This document shows positions 35,775 through 43,714 of a stretch of DNA of 64,000 nt, in pieces (positions within the stretch are counted from its first letter, which is position 1; each line of letters opens with the position of its first letter). A program made the position numbers and the translations under genes. This DNA comes from Fen-330 sp050008465 (GTDB lineage: Bacteria > Acidobacteriota > Terriglobia > Bryobacterales > Bryobacteraceae): assembly GCA_050008465.1 (NCBI GenBank), contig JBEKMO010000002.1, positions 1 to 64,000 on the forward strand. The letters are read 5' to 3'. A model generated the notes under the pieces. That model saw only the letters and a list, made by a program, of their open reading frames with translations. It had not been told where the DNA came from and did no database searches.

Positions 35775-36110
35775 ATGTTGGACGAGAGCAACGCGCGGAT
35801 GAAAGATCCCGAAGCGCGGCTGTCCGAGCTGTTCGCCGCCTACCGGGCGGCGTGCCCCGACCCGGAGCCGGGCGCCATGTTCACACCTGGACTCTGGGAG
35901 AAGATCGAAGCGCGCCGGTCTTTCGCCTTCCGTCTGAAGCGGCTTTCCCGGGGCATCATCGCCACCGCCGCCGCGGTGTGCCTGCTCATGGGCCTGTTCC
36001 TGATCCGGCCGGAACCCTCCGTCTCCTATATGGATGTCCTGACCGCGGACCAGAGCCATGACAGCGCCGTCGATGAGGACATCGCCCCGGCCGCCTACGA
36101 AAGAAACTGA
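35775..36110 (+). CDS. Putative transmembrane anti-sigma factor without zinc motif
   Basis: This 111-residue protein occupies the anti-sigma position of the cassette. An acidic, helical N-terminal region (PEARLSELFAAYRAACPDPEPG, FTPGLWEKIEARRSFAFRLKRL) is followed by one transmembrane helix (about 59-78) and a short periplasmic tail. It lacks the H-x3-C-x2-C zinc ligands of the equivalent protein at 823-1287, so it would be a non-zinc anti-sigma. The ATG has AGGGGGA just upstream. Its stop overlaps the next start (TGATG), showing coupling to the Spy-like gene. Confidence 0.75.
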   Translation: MLDESNARMKDPEARLSELFAAYRAACPDPEPGAMFTPGLWEKIEARRSFAFRLKRLSRGIIATAAAVCLLMGLFLIRPEPSVSYMDVLTADQSHDSAVDEDIAPAAYERN

Positions 36111-36508
36111 TGAAGCGCCCCACGGTCTCCATCATCCTGTACCTGTGCCTGGTGTTCGTGAGCGGCCTGCTGGTGGGCGCCTTTGGCTTCTCGCTGTACT
36201 CGAAGCGGTGGGCGGACCAGAGGCCCAATCCCCAGCGGATGCAGAGCCGGTACCTGGAAGAAATGCGCGCGCACCTGAAGCTGGGTGACGACCAGGTCCA
36301 GAAGCTCAAGGTCATCATGGAGGCCACGGGCAAGCGCTTCCACGCCCTGCGCGAGAAGGACCGGCCGGAAGAGCAGGAAATCCACGACCAGCACGTTCAG
36401 AGTGTTCGCGCCATCCTGAACGACGCCCAGCGCGCCGAGTACGACAAGATGCGAGAGGAACGGGAAAAGCGGCACCACCAAGAAGGCCCTCGAGGCCCGG
36501 GCCGCTGA
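36110..36508 (+). CDS. Spy/CpxP-like membrane-anchored periplasmic protein, second cassette
   Basis: The 132-residue product has one N-terminal transmembrane segment (about 7-28) and a helical periplasmic domain with YLEEMRAHLKLGDDQVQKLKVIMEATG and SVRAILNDAQRAEYDKM, the Spy/CpxP and heavy-metal-sensor-like pattern. A His-rich end (KRHHQEGPRGPGR) may bind metal. It overlaps the putative anti-sigma gene by one base. It corresponds in position and length to the protein at 436-816, so the two three-gene cassettes look paralogous. Confidence 0.75.
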   Translation: MKRPTVSIILYLCLVFVSGLLVGAFGFSLYSKRWADQRPNPQRMQSRYLEEMRAHLKLGDDQVQKLKVIMEATGKRFHALREKDRPEEQEIHDQHVQSVRAILNDAQRAEYDKMREEREKRHHQEGPRGPGR

Positions 36509-36528
36509 TTTCGGATCCGCGTGGGGGC

Positions 36529-36710
36529 TAACCCGCCCTTCTCACACGAGACCTGCTGCGGAGCGCGATAGGCCCGCGTCTACTTCGTTGCACTCGGGCG
36601 ACGTCCTCAGCGTACTGTCAAGTACGCTTGGGGGCGTCGCCTGTCGCACGCCTCGTATCCGCAGGCCTCTCCCGCTCCTCGCCACGATCCTGTGTGAGAA
36701 CGGCGGGCTA
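36529..36710. repeat. MITE-like element with about 20-bp terminal inverted repeats
   Basis: The terminal repeats 36529-36548 and 36691-36710 match as TA[A/G]CCCGCC[C/G]TTCTCACAC. Inside lie a GC-rich block (GCTGCGGAGCGCGATAGGCC...) and a small perfect palindrome AGCGTACT/AGTACGCT near 36610-36628. The right end contains the stop codon of rpmE. The left half recurs at 55733-55815 after tldE. Confidence 0.7.
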
Positions 36711-36953
36711 CGCCTTGGGCTGGGGCGATTCCGCCGCCTTCTTCATATCCAGGGTCTTCTGATACTTCTTCTGGAAGCGGTCGATGCGGCCGGCCGTGTC
36801 GATCAGCTTCTGGCGGCCGGTGAAGAAGGGGTGGCACTTCGAGCAAATTTCCACGCGGATGTCGCCCTTGTGCGTGGAACGGGTGCGGAACGTGCTGCCG
36901 CACGCACAGATGATGCTCAGTTCGTTATAAGCGGGGTGAATCCCGGCCTTCAT
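36708..36953 (-). CDS. rpmE: 50S ribosomal protein L31
   Basis: The 81-residue protein is L31 of the zinc-containing type: Cys in IICACGSTF and the CxxC in EICSKCHPFFTGRQKLIDTAGRIDRF. It bridges the 30S and 50S subunits in the ribosome. The tail after about residue 68 (LDMKKAAESPQPKA) is a lineage extension. The TAG stop lies in the terminal repeat of the neighbouring MITE-like element, so the last codons may have been reset by its insertion. A clear TATAAT precedes it. Confidence 0.96.
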   Translation of the reverse strand: MKAGIHPAYNELSIICACGSTFRTRSTHKGDIRVEICSKCHPFFTGRQKLIDTAGRIDRFQKKYQKTLDMKKAAESPQPKA

Positions 36954-36990
36954 GGACAGAAAAATCCTTTCCTGATGGGGCTAAACATGC

Positions 36991-36996
36991 ATTATA
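36991..36996 (-). promoter_or_regulatory. -10 box of rpmE
   Basis: TATAAT on the minus strand lies just downstream of a terminator and about 38 bases upstream of the rpmE start. The -35 is less clear. It indicates that rpmE is transcribed on its own. Confidence 0.6.
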
Positions 36997-37012
36997 GCAG
37001 ACCTGCCCAATG

Positions 37013-37049
37013 AAAACCCCCGCCCCACTCCGTCACAGTGAGGCGGGGG
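37013..37049 (-). terminator. Strong intrinsic terminator upstream of rpmE
   Basis: An 8-bp GC stem (37017-37024 with 37042-37049) is extended by CACT/AGTG (37026-37029 with 37037-37040) and followed on the minus strand by UUUU. It ends a leftward transcript that comes from 37.05-37.25 kb, where no ordinary gene lies, and separates it from the rpmE promoter. Confidence 0.85.
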
Positions 37050-37230
37050 CGTCGGTAGCCAATAGGATGAGCCTGAGGCTCATCGAACCAATGTGAGGCG
37101 GCCGGTCCACTTGAACTTTGGCCTCGCCACTGATCCGGGGCCGACTAGGTCAGAACGGTCGACTCAGAAGTCGGCCACCTCACAAGGTTTACTACTGCCA
37201 GATGACATTTTCCTGGACCACCTCCTTTCT
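37050..37230 (-). ncRNA. Candidate structured RNA with a 14-codon SD-led frame
   Basis: The leftward-transcribed region before the 37013-37049 terminator contains several helices. These are an 8-bp hairpin (37066-37073 with 37077-37084); an 11-bp long-range helix with one G-U pair (37093-37103 with 37173-37183); and GGCCGAC/GTCGGCC (37139-37145 with 37170-37176), which competes with it. An AAGGAGGTGG site (37218-37227) stands 9 bases before an ATG at 37208 that encodes MSSGSSKPCEVADF and stops at 37164. It may be a leader-type regulatory RNA or a small gene. No known RNA family is recognised. Confidence 0.45.
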
Positions 37231-37289
37231 CAGTGATGCCTCCATCGTAGAAAGGAACGGTGGGGCTTGTCAATGGAGGCGACGGGCCC

Positions 37290-38309
37290 CTACAGCTTCC
37301 TGGCAAGAAAGCGGCACAAGGCCAGCCCGTCCAGGATGTTGAATGGAAACTCGCCCATGGTGTAGTGGCCGCAGGGGAGCTTCAGCTCCTCATGTTTCAA
37401 CCCACGCGCCCGGAACTCCTCGATCAACCGCCGGGAGTAGAGCGGTAGAAAGGTCGTGTCGCAGCGGGCCCAAACCAGCAGGCATTCCAGGTCCCGGCCC
37501 ACCACCCGGTCCAGGTAGCTGGCGGGGCTGATCACAGCCCAGTAATCGCGCAGCTCATCCTGGTTCACCGCCTGGGACAGGCCGCGGCGGACGTGCTGGG
37601 TCGAAAGGCCCGTCCAGACCACGTCGCCGAAATACATCGAGACGTGGTTGAGCGCGGCGGCCCGAACCCGGGAGTCGTGCGCCGCGGCAATGAAGCCGAT
37701 ACAGGAACCGAGGCTGGTCCCCAGGATTCCCAGCCGGTCGTAGCCGTGAGATTCGAGGAAGTCCAGGCAGGCTCGCGTGTCGATGACCGACTGCCGCCCG
37801 GCATGGATGGTCCGCCCGACGTTGCTGGAGACGTGGTAGTCGGCGCGCGTGAGTTCCGCCGGTCGCCTTCGGTCGTGGTAGGCCAAGCTCATCCGCAGGG
37901 CGGTGATGCCGAATCGGTTCAGCAGCCGGCACAGTTTCGCGTGGCTCCGCTCATCCGCGTTCCACTGGGGCAGGACCACTACGGCACGGCCGGAATGTCG
38001 GACGGCGGGATACAGATCGGCGTGCACCAGGTTGTTCTCGGGGTAAGGCGTGGGAAGCGGGCTCGTGAAGGTGAGGTGCCATTCCCGGAGGCGGTAATCG
38101 GAAGGCCGCTGGTAGGAGTAGAACGCTTCGGAGTCGGCCAGCCAGGCGGCGGAGCGGGCCCGAACCCGCTCGCGCGGATCACCCCCATTCGCGTCCGGGA
38201 GCTCCAGCCAGTCCAACCCCCACTCGAAGGGGCGCTCGACCCGGTTCTTGTCACGGCTGGCCAGGCGGCTTTCCCAGCGATCCATCCAGCGCGCGTAGGC
38301 ACTCCACAT
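37290..38309 (-). CDS. Alpha/beta hydrolase
   Basis: The 339-residue protein has an alpha/beta-hydrolase core: oxyanion region VVVLPQWNADERSH, the nucleophile elbow GTSLGS with the predicted catalytic Ser, an acid in VWARCDTTFLP and His in LPCGHYTMGEFPF near the C-terminus. The first 75 residues form an extra N-terminal segment (WSAYARWMDRWESRLASRDKN) resembling the DUF/abhydrolase group that acts on unknown esters or amides. No signal peptide is seen, so it is probably cytoplasmic. It stands alone, with terminators on both sides. The substrate is unknown. Confidence 0.82.
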   Translation of the reverse strand: MWSAYARWMDRWESRLASRDKNRVERPFEWGLDWLELPDANGGDPRERVRARSAAWLADSEAFYSYQRPSDYRLREWHLTFTSPLPTPYPENNLVHADLYPAVRHSGRAVVVLPQWNADERSHAKLCRLLNRFGITALRMSLAYHDRRRPAELTRADYHVSSNVGRTIHAGRQSVIDTRACLDFLESHGYDRLGILGTSLGSCIGFIAAAHDSRVRAAALNHVSMYFGDVVWTGLSTQHVRRGLSQAVNQDELRDYWAVISPASYLDRVVGRDLECLLVWARCDTTFLPLYSRRLIEEFRARGLKHEELKLPCGHYTMGEFPFNILDGLALCRFLARKL

Positions 38310-38345
38310 GAAGGGATCTTATTGTATCAGAAAGGGGATGGGGCC

Positions 38346-38402
38346 AAAAAAGAGACCCCGCCAACTGGCGGGGCGAGGAGAGCCACGTTGCCGAGAGGCA
38401 AC
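38346..38402 (-). terminator. Tandem hairpins with U-tract ending the 38.4-kb small gene
   Basis: On the minus strand a GTTGCC-type hairpin (38387-38392 with 38397-38402) is followed by a GC-rich stem (38356-38362 with 38367-38373) and a UCUUUUUU tract (38346-38351 and flanks). It is a textbook intrinsic terminator for a leftward transcript that starts upstream of 38426. Confidence 0.85.
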
Positions 38403-38425
38403 CGCCCACCAAAGCGTTCAAAACC

Positions 38426-38518
38426 TCACATAACCCCATCTCGAACAAAGCAATCCGGTGGCCAAACGTAACTCATACAGGGCACGGAGGCTGAGCGAGG
38501 TTCCATCCCGTTTTCCAT
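38426..38518 (-). CDS. Candidate 30-residue small protein gene
   Basis: A short frame on the minus strand begins with ATG at 38518, 8 bases after GGAGGGGG, and ends at TGA 38426. The product begins MENGMEPRSASVPCMSYVW and contains two cysteines and a PPDCF segment. It is followed within 25 bases by tandem terminator hairpins. A dedicated Shine-Dalgarno site and terminator around a tiny frame suggest a real small gene, or a leader peptide for the hydrolase gene downstream. No homologue is recognised. The rest of the 38310-38605 gap holds nothing else. Confidence 0.4.
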   Translation of the reverse strand: MENGMEPRSASVPCMSYVWPPDCFVRDGVM

Positions 38519-38605
38519 ATCCACTACCCCCTCCGGGTTACACGATTTTGAATTCCGGGGTCGCTGGATGTCGGCTGGCGGTTCTGTTTCAGGTACAATA
38601 CCGGG

Positions 38606-39832
38606 GTGACCGAAACCTCGGGAGACCAGCCCAGCGTCCCCTCCGAGCGGCTCCGAATGAAGATATCGCTGGCCCGGAAAGCCCTCGCGGGCTTCTTTCT
38701 TTCGGGGCTGTTGTTCTCGTACCTGGGGGCTATCCTTCCCGCCTGGGGGCACCACCTCACCGAGGATTTCCTGGTTGTTGGCAACTACTTCCTAAGCATG
38801 AACCTGGGCATCTGGGCGGCGCTTTGGATCGCCCCCCGCGTGCTCGGCAGGACGCGCCTTGGGACGACCCTGGTGGTGGCGTGCAGCCTGGCCTGCGGAG
38901 GATTCCTGTTCCTGGCGGCAGTTCCGCAGACCTTCTCCCCCTGGTGGCGCATGGCCGGCGTGCTCGTAATCGGGGGTGGCGCCGGCCTGCTGAACACCGC
39001 GCTGTTTCAGGCGATCACTCCGCTGTACCGCCATGACCCCGCGGCGACAGTCAATCTGGCCGGCACCTTCTTCGGGCTGGGCTGCGTAGTGATGGCGGTC
39101 CTGGCGGCCGGGACTTTCTATGTTTACAGCGTCCCGAGCATCCTGGTGTTCATCGCTCTGATCCCCGGCTTCTTCATCCCCATCTACGCGCGGTGCTCGA
39201 TTCCCTCCGAGGCTTCCGAGCTGCAACCGTCCTGGAAACAGGCGTTCTCCGATTTCCGCAGCCCCACGGCGGTGCTGTTCGCGCTGCTGCTGTTCTTCCA
39301 GTTCGGGAACGAGTGGTCGATCGCCGGGTGGCTGCCGCTGTTCCTGTGCAAGTCGCTCGGCCTCAGCCCGGAATCGTCGCTGGTGCTGCTGGCGGTGTAT
39401 TGGCTGGCACTTTTGGTCGGGCGGACCTTGGTGCTGTCGCTTCTGCCACGGCTCAGTCACGGCAAGCTGCTGATGGCGAGCGCCGTCGGGGCGCTGTTGG
39501 GCTGCACGATCCTGATCGCTACCGACAACTGGTTCGGCGCGGTGGTGGGCATTCTGATGGTTGGGGGCGGATTCGCGCCGGTGTATCCGCTGGTGGTCGA
39601 GAAAATCGGGGGCCGATTTCCGTATTACCACCCCGGGCTGTTCAACGGCATTTTCTCCATCGGACTGACCGGAGGGCTGCTGGCCCCCTGGTCTCTGGGC
39701 TTCTTCACCGATCTGTGGGGCATTCGAGCGGTCATGGGGTTGCCTCTGCTCGGCACGGTGATGGTGGTCTTGCTACTGCTGGTGACTTGGGCGGAGGCGC
39801 AGTTCAGCTCGGCCCCCAGGGTCCTAAAATAG
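38606..39832 (+). CDS. Major facilitator superfamily transporter
   Basis: Starting at GTG 38606 the protein has 408 residues and 11-12 hydrophobic segments (AGFFLSGLLFSYLGAILPAW, ...ILMVGGGFAPVYPLVVE, GLFNGIFSIGLTGGLLAPW), with a central cytoplasmic loop after helix 6 near RCSIPSEASELQPSWK. The layout resembles sugar or fucose-permease-like MFS members (GGGAGLLNTALFQAIT and GNEWSIAGWLPLFL). The substrate is unknown. TACAAT 13 bases upstream of the start is a possible -10. Its 3' end overlaps the convergent secreted-protein gene by 9 bp. Confidence 0.85.
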   Translation: MTETSGDQPSVPSERLRMKISLARKALAGFFLSGLLFSYLGAILPAWGHHLTEDFLVVGNYFLSMNLGIWAALWIAPRVLGRTRLGTTLVVACSLACGGFLFLAAVPQTFSPWWRMAGVLVIGGGAGLLNTALFQAITPLYRHDPAATVNLAGTFFGLGCVVMAVLAAGTFYVYSVPSILVFIALIPGFFIPIYARCSIPSEASELQPSWKQAFSDFRSPTAVLFALLLFFQFGNEWSIAGWLPLFLCKSLGLSPESSLVLLAVYWLALLVGRTLVLSLLPRLSHGKLLMASAVGALLGCTILIATDNWFGAVVGILMVGGGFAPVYPLVVEKIGGRFPYYHPGLFNGIFSIGLTGGLLAPWSLGFFTDLWGIRAVMGLPLLGTVMVVLLLLVTWAEAQFSSAPRVLK

Positions 39833-40498
39833 CCGCAGGATCGACTGCTCGCCGCCGTGCTGATAGATCAGTTCCAGCGACTTCAGCGACTTCACCTTGC
39901 CACCGTACGGAAAGTAGAGATGACCGCTTACCGGACCAACGGCTCGGCCTTCCGGCAATGCGGCGTCTACGACGGTCTCCTCGGCCGTTAGGCTAGCCTC
40001 CTTTTGGAGGCCCGCCGGATTCTGGTCCGGCGCACTCGGCGGCGTGCGAGGCTGAGGCTCGCGGTTATCGCCCGGAAAGCGCCCCACCGTGGTGGGCCGC
40101 CCGATAGTGACGGGACCGAGGCCGACGTCCGTTTGGAGACCCCGGGGATCCTCCCAATCGGGGTGTTTCAGCGACGCCGCGACGAAGGCGGGCGCCTCAG
40201 GGTGCAACACGTCCTTCTTCTTCCCGTTGATCCGAAGCGAGAACTGGCCGGCAGCAAGCTCGACAGCTTGGCCTTTCGCCGGGAAGACAGCCACCTCGAC
40301 CACCAGGTGTTTGGGAACAACGAAGGTCTGCCGGCCGCTGGAGACGCTGTGCACCAGGTATTCGGCGCCCAGCGCCAGTTCGCCGGCCGTGACGTGCACG
40401 GGGTACTCGGCGGGACTGGCTTTGGTGGGTGTTCCATGCTGCCCCCACAGCGCCGAACTGGAGAGCAGAACAGCGACACCGATCCGCCGGGCGGCCAC
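39824..40498 (-). CDS. Secreted hypothetical protein
   Basis: This 224-residue protein has a signal peptide (about 1-20, ending ALWGQ) and a beta-rich N-terminal domain (YLVHSVSSGRQTFVVPKHLVVEVAVFP, GQFSLRINGKKKDVLHPEAPAFVAASLKHPDWEDP). A Pro-rich middle (PGDNREPQPRTPPSAPDQNP) and a C-terminal LYFPYGGKVKSLKSLELIYQHG follow. I do not recognise the family, though the last block recurs in secreted proteins of Acidobacteriota in my experience of such genomes. It is divergent from dacB across 24 bp and may share its promoter region. Confidence 0.7.
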   Translation of the reverse strand: MAARRIGVAVLLSSSALWGQHGTPTKASPAEYPVHVTAGELALGAEYLVHSVSSGRQTFVVPKHLVVEVAVFPAKGQAVELAAGQFSLRINGKKKDVLHPEAPAFVAASLKHPDWEDPRGLQTDVGLGPVTIGRPTTVGRFPGDNREPQPRTPPSAPDQNPAGLQKEASLTAEETVVDAALPEGRAVGPVSGHLYFPYGGKVKSLKSLELIYQHGGEQSILRLF

Positions 40499-40522
40499 CC
40501 CTGAAGTATAATCCGAGTTTCC

Positions 40523-41992
40523 ATGCGATGGATCTTTCTGTTTCTCATCCTCCTTCAGGTTTCGCCCGCGCAGCCGCTGCGGGAACGGATCGAGAGCGCT
40601 CTGGAATCGTCGCCGGCGGCGAAGCGGGCTTTCTGGGGCATCCAGGTTGTCAACCTGACCAGCGGCGAGACCATGTTCCAGGTCAACCCGAACCGGTTCT
40701 TCGTTCCCGCCTCCAACGCCAAGCTGTTCACGACGGCGCTGGCGCTGATGCGGCTGGGGCCCGACTACCGCTTCGAAACCGCGATTCGCGCAGCCGCCCC
40801 GCCGGACGCTTCGGGGCGCATCGCCGGCGATCTGGGCCTGGTCGGCGGGGGCGACCCGATGCTGTCCGCGCGGGCGGTGCCCTATCAGAAGGGGCCGGCA
40901 GCCGGAGACCCGTTACAGGCTATCGAGGCGCTGGCCGGCCAGGTGGTGTACGCAGCCGGCGTGCACCGCATCGACGGCGACATCGTCGGCGACGACAGCG
41001 CGTACGTCTGGGCCCCTTACCCGGAGGGCTGGGCGCAGGACGACACCGTTTGGGACTTCGGCGCTCCGGTCAGTGCGCTGGCTGTCAACGACAACATGCT
41101 CTCGCTCACGCTCCGGACCTCCGGAGCGGGCGGCCGCGCGCCAGGGCTGTTCCTGTACCCGGCCATGGAGTATTACTTCCTGGACAACCGCGTGCGCACC
41201 GGGCCGGGACTCGAAAACAAGGTGTACGTCGAGCGGCTCTCCGGCTCGCGGCAATTGCGGCTATGGGGAACGATGTCCAGCGACCCGGTGAGCTCGGTCA
41301 CACTGCGGGTGGCCATCGACGACCCGGCGCTCTACGCGGCCCATGCGCTGGCAGACGCCCTCGGCCGCCGGGGTGTCCAGATTGCCGGCCGGCCTCGCGC
41401 GCGGCACTGGTATGCGAACCAGGAGGGTGCGCCCCCCGCTCCCGGCGGCGTCGAACTGGCGCGGCGCAACTCTCCCCCGCTGGTCGAGATCCTGCGGATC
41501 ATCGACAAGGTGAGCCAGAACCTGTACGCCGAGATGGTGCTGCGCGAGGTGGCCCGGGCGCGCAAAGGGACCGGCAGCCGCGAGGCCGGCCTCGAGGAGG
41601 CGCGGGCGTTCCTCACCGAGATGGGCATCGAGGATGCCGATTGCCGCTTCGTCGACGGCTCGGGGCTCTCGCCAGCCGACCTGGTGACGCCTGCGGCGGT
41701 GGTGAAGCTGCTCCGCCACATGCACGGGTCGAAGGTTCGCGACGCATGGATTTCGCTGCTGCCCGTGGGCGGGGAGGACGGCACGCTCAGCGTGCGCTTC
41801 GAGGGGAAGCCGGAGGCGCGCCGCATCCACGCCAAGACCGGCACGCTGGATCACGCCGCCGCGCTTTCCGGCTACGCCGAGTCGCGCAGCCACGGCCTCG
41901 TGGCGTTCTCGATCCTGACCAACAACTTCAACACGCCCGGCGCGGAGATCCGCGCGGTCATCGACAGAATCGCGCTGCTGCTGACGGAATAG
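40523..41992 (+). CDS. dacB: D-alanyl-D-alanine carboxypeptidase/endopeptidase (PBP4, DacB family)
   Basis: The 489-residue protein has a signal peptide (about 1-17) and the three penicillin-binding motifs of peptidase family S13: S-x-x-K as Ser64-Asn-Ala-Lys67 in PASNAKLFTT, S-x-N in DKVSQNLYAEM, and KTG in IHAKTGTLDHAAALSGY. The long insertion between the first two motifs (about 100-320) is normal for DacB. It trims or cleaves peptidoglycan peptides in the periplasm. It stands alone and is divergent from a secreted hypothetical protein. Confidence 0.94.
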   Translation: MRWIFLFLILLQVSPAQPLRERIESALESSPAAKRAFWGIQVVNLTSGETMFQVNPNRFFVPASNAKLFTTALALMRLGPDYRFETAIRAAAPPDASGRIAGDLGLVGGGDPMLSARAVPYQKGPAAGDPLQAIEALAGQVVYAAGVHRIDGDIVGDDSAYVWAPYPEGWAQDDTVWDFGAPVSALAVNDNMLSLTLRTSGAGGRAPGLFLYPAMEYYFLDNRVRTGPGLENKVYVERLSGSRQLRLWGTMSSDPVSSVTLRVAIDDPALYAAHALADALGRRGVQIAGRPRARHWYANQEGAPPAPGGVELARRNSPPLVEILRIIDKVSQNLYAEMVLREVARARKGTGSREAGLEEARAFLTEMGIEDADCRFVDGSGLSPADLVTPAAVVKLLRHMHGSKVRDAWISLLPVGGEDGTLSVRFEGKPEARRIHAKTGTLDHAAALSGYAESRSHGLVAFSILTNNFNTPGAEIRAVIDRIALLLTE

Positions 41993-42007
41993 GACATGGC
42001 TGGAGCC

Positions 42008-43714
42008 CTATCCTACATCGGCGGTAAACTTGTGGAGCGCGTAGCCAACGGCCGCGCCTACGCCCGCGCCCGCCAGCGCCCAGAGCACCATGTGGTTGAA
42101 CGAGGACTGGGCCAGCGCCGTCAGGACCGGGTCCTTGAGATTGACGCCGCGTGAAATTACGGCCTCGAGATTCAACCCTTCCGGACGCATCAGGAAGCCA
42201 ACCGCGCCGCCCACCAGAAAACCGATATTGGCGAAGCTGAGCGCGCGGTCCAGCAGCGTGTAGGCCGCCGCTTCCCCACCCCGCAGCTTGCTGTGCCGCC
42301 GGCCGTACGTGAAGAAGATGATCTGGCCGATCACCAGCCAGACGACCAGGCGCGTCCAGTTGTCCGGCCCCAGCGAGTACATCATGGCGAAGTTCCACAG
42401 CATGCCCAGAATCGCCACCACCGGAACCAGCGGAGTCTTGAACGGCCGCGGCAGATCCGGTTGCGTGCGGCGCATGATCCAAACGCCGCCGCACACGATC
42501 ACGAAGGCAAACAGGGTGCCGATGGAGGTCATGTGGCCCACCACCTGGAGCGGCAGGAAGGCGGCCAGCACGGCGACGAAGATCGCAAACAGGATGTTCG
42601 ACCGCCAGGGCGTTCGGAAGGTGGGGTGGATGTCCGAGAACACCCGGGGAACCAGGCCGTCGCGGGACATCGAGTAGAACACACGGGATTGGCCGAGCAG
42701 CATCACCAGAATCACCGAGGTGAAGCCCGCGATGATGCCCAGCTTGACGAGGGTCATCAGCCAGGGCAGGTGGGTGACGTCGATGGCCACCGCCACCGGG
42801 GCGGCCACGTTGAGCGTCTTGTAGGACACCATGCCGGTAAGGACCACCGCGAACAGCACGTAGAGCACGGTGCAGATGACCAGCGATCCGATGATGCCGA
42901 CCGGCATGTCCTTCTGCGGGTTCTTGGCTTCCTGCGCGGCGGTGGAGACCGCGTCGAAGCCGATATAGGCAAAGAAGATGGTGCCCGCCCCCGCCATGAT
43001 GCCGCTGAATCCGAACTTGCCGAATGGCCCCTCGTTGGCCGGAATGAACGGGTGGTAGTTGGCGCGGTTGATGTAAAAGTAGCCCAGCGCGATGAACACC
43101 AAGACTACGGTCACCTTGATCACCACAATCACCGCATTGGTCCGGGCGGATTCCTTGATCCCCACCATGAGCAGGGCCGAGATCATCACCACAATGAACA
43201 CCGCCGGCAGGTTGATCACGCCCTGGATGTGCGTGCCGTCGGGCAGTTTCAGGGCCTCGAACGGCGAGGAGACCAGTTGCGGGGGCAGGCGGATCCCGAA
43301 ATCGTTCAGCAGCGAGACCACGTATCCGGACCAACTGATGGAGACCGTGGCGGCGCCCACGGCGTACTCGAGCACGAGGTCCCAGCCGATGATCCAGGCC
43401 AGCCATTCCCCCATGGTGGTGTAGGCGTATGTATAGGCGCTGCCGGCCACCGGGATCATGCAGGAGAATTCGCTATAGCAGAGGCCGGCGAAGGCGCATC
43501 CGATCGCCGCCACCACCATCGAGAGCGCCACGGCCGGACCGGCGTTCTGCGCCGCGGCCAGACCCGTCAGGGAGAATAGTCCCGCGCCAATGATCGCCCC
43601 AATCCCGAGCGCAACCAGGTTCAACGGACCTAAGACCCGCTTCAAGGCGTGGCCTTCCGCTTCCGCGTGAAGATCGCTGACCGATTTCTTCTGGAACAAA
43701 GTGGTAGATGCCAT
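42008..43714 (-). CDS. APC-family amino acid permease with C-terminal extension
   Basis: This 568-residue permease has the APC first-helix motif GIGAIIGAGLFSLTG, CMIPVAGSAYTYAYTTMGEWLAWIIGWDL, FFAYIGFDAVSTAAQEAKNPQKDMP and an MSRDGLVPRVFSDIHP loop of the CAT/YfnA-like group. After the usual 12 helices it carries about 90 extra residues with two further hydrophobic segments (SFANIGFLVGGAVGFLM, HMVLWALAGAGVGAAVGYAL). It starts directly after the stop of the upstream permease (TGAATG), so the two are coupled. Specificity is not readable. Confidence 0.92.
   Translation of the reverse strand: MASTTLFQKKSVSDLHAEAEGHALKRVLGPLNLVALGIGAIIGAGLFSLTGLAAAQNAGPAVALSMVVAAIGCAFAGLCYSEFSCMIPVAGSAYTYAYTTMGEWLAWIIGWDLVLEYAVGAATVSISWSGYVVSLLNDFGIRLPPQLVSSPFEALKLPDGTHIQGVINLPAVFIVVMISALLMVGIKESARTNAVIVVIKVTVVLVFIALGYFYINRANYHPFIPANEGPFGKFGFSGIMAGAGTIFFAYIGFDAVSTAAQEAKNPQKDMPVGIIGSLVICTVLYVLFAVVLTGMVSYKTLNVAAPVAVAIDVTHLPWLMTLVKLGIIAGFTSVILVMLLGQSRVFYSMSRDGLVPRVFSDIHPTFRTPWRSNILFAIFVAVLAAFLPLQVVGHMTSIGTLFAFVIVCGGVWIMRRTQPDLPRPFKTPLVPVVAILGMLWNFAMMYSLGPDNWTRLVVWLVIGQIIFFTYGRRHSKLRGGEAAAYTLLDRALSFANIGFLVGGAVGFLMRPEGLNLEAVISRGVNLKDPVLTALAQSSFNHMVLWALAGAGVGAAVGYALHKFTADVG

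Noticed and set aside
37080..37208. Selenocysteine-type readthrough of the TGA in the 14-codon frame
   Set aside because: The frame stays open for about 28 codons after TGA, but no homologous selenoprotein or SECIS-like loop at the right distance could be recognised.
37020..37210. tRNA gene upstream of rpmE
   Set aside because: Helices were seen, but no acceptor stem, anticodon arm or T-loop consensus could be fitted on either strand.
38426..38755. 109-codon minus-strand frame ending with the small-gene peptide
   Set aside because: The upstream part is antisense to the MFS gene; only the last 30 codons have an SD site and follow-on terminator.
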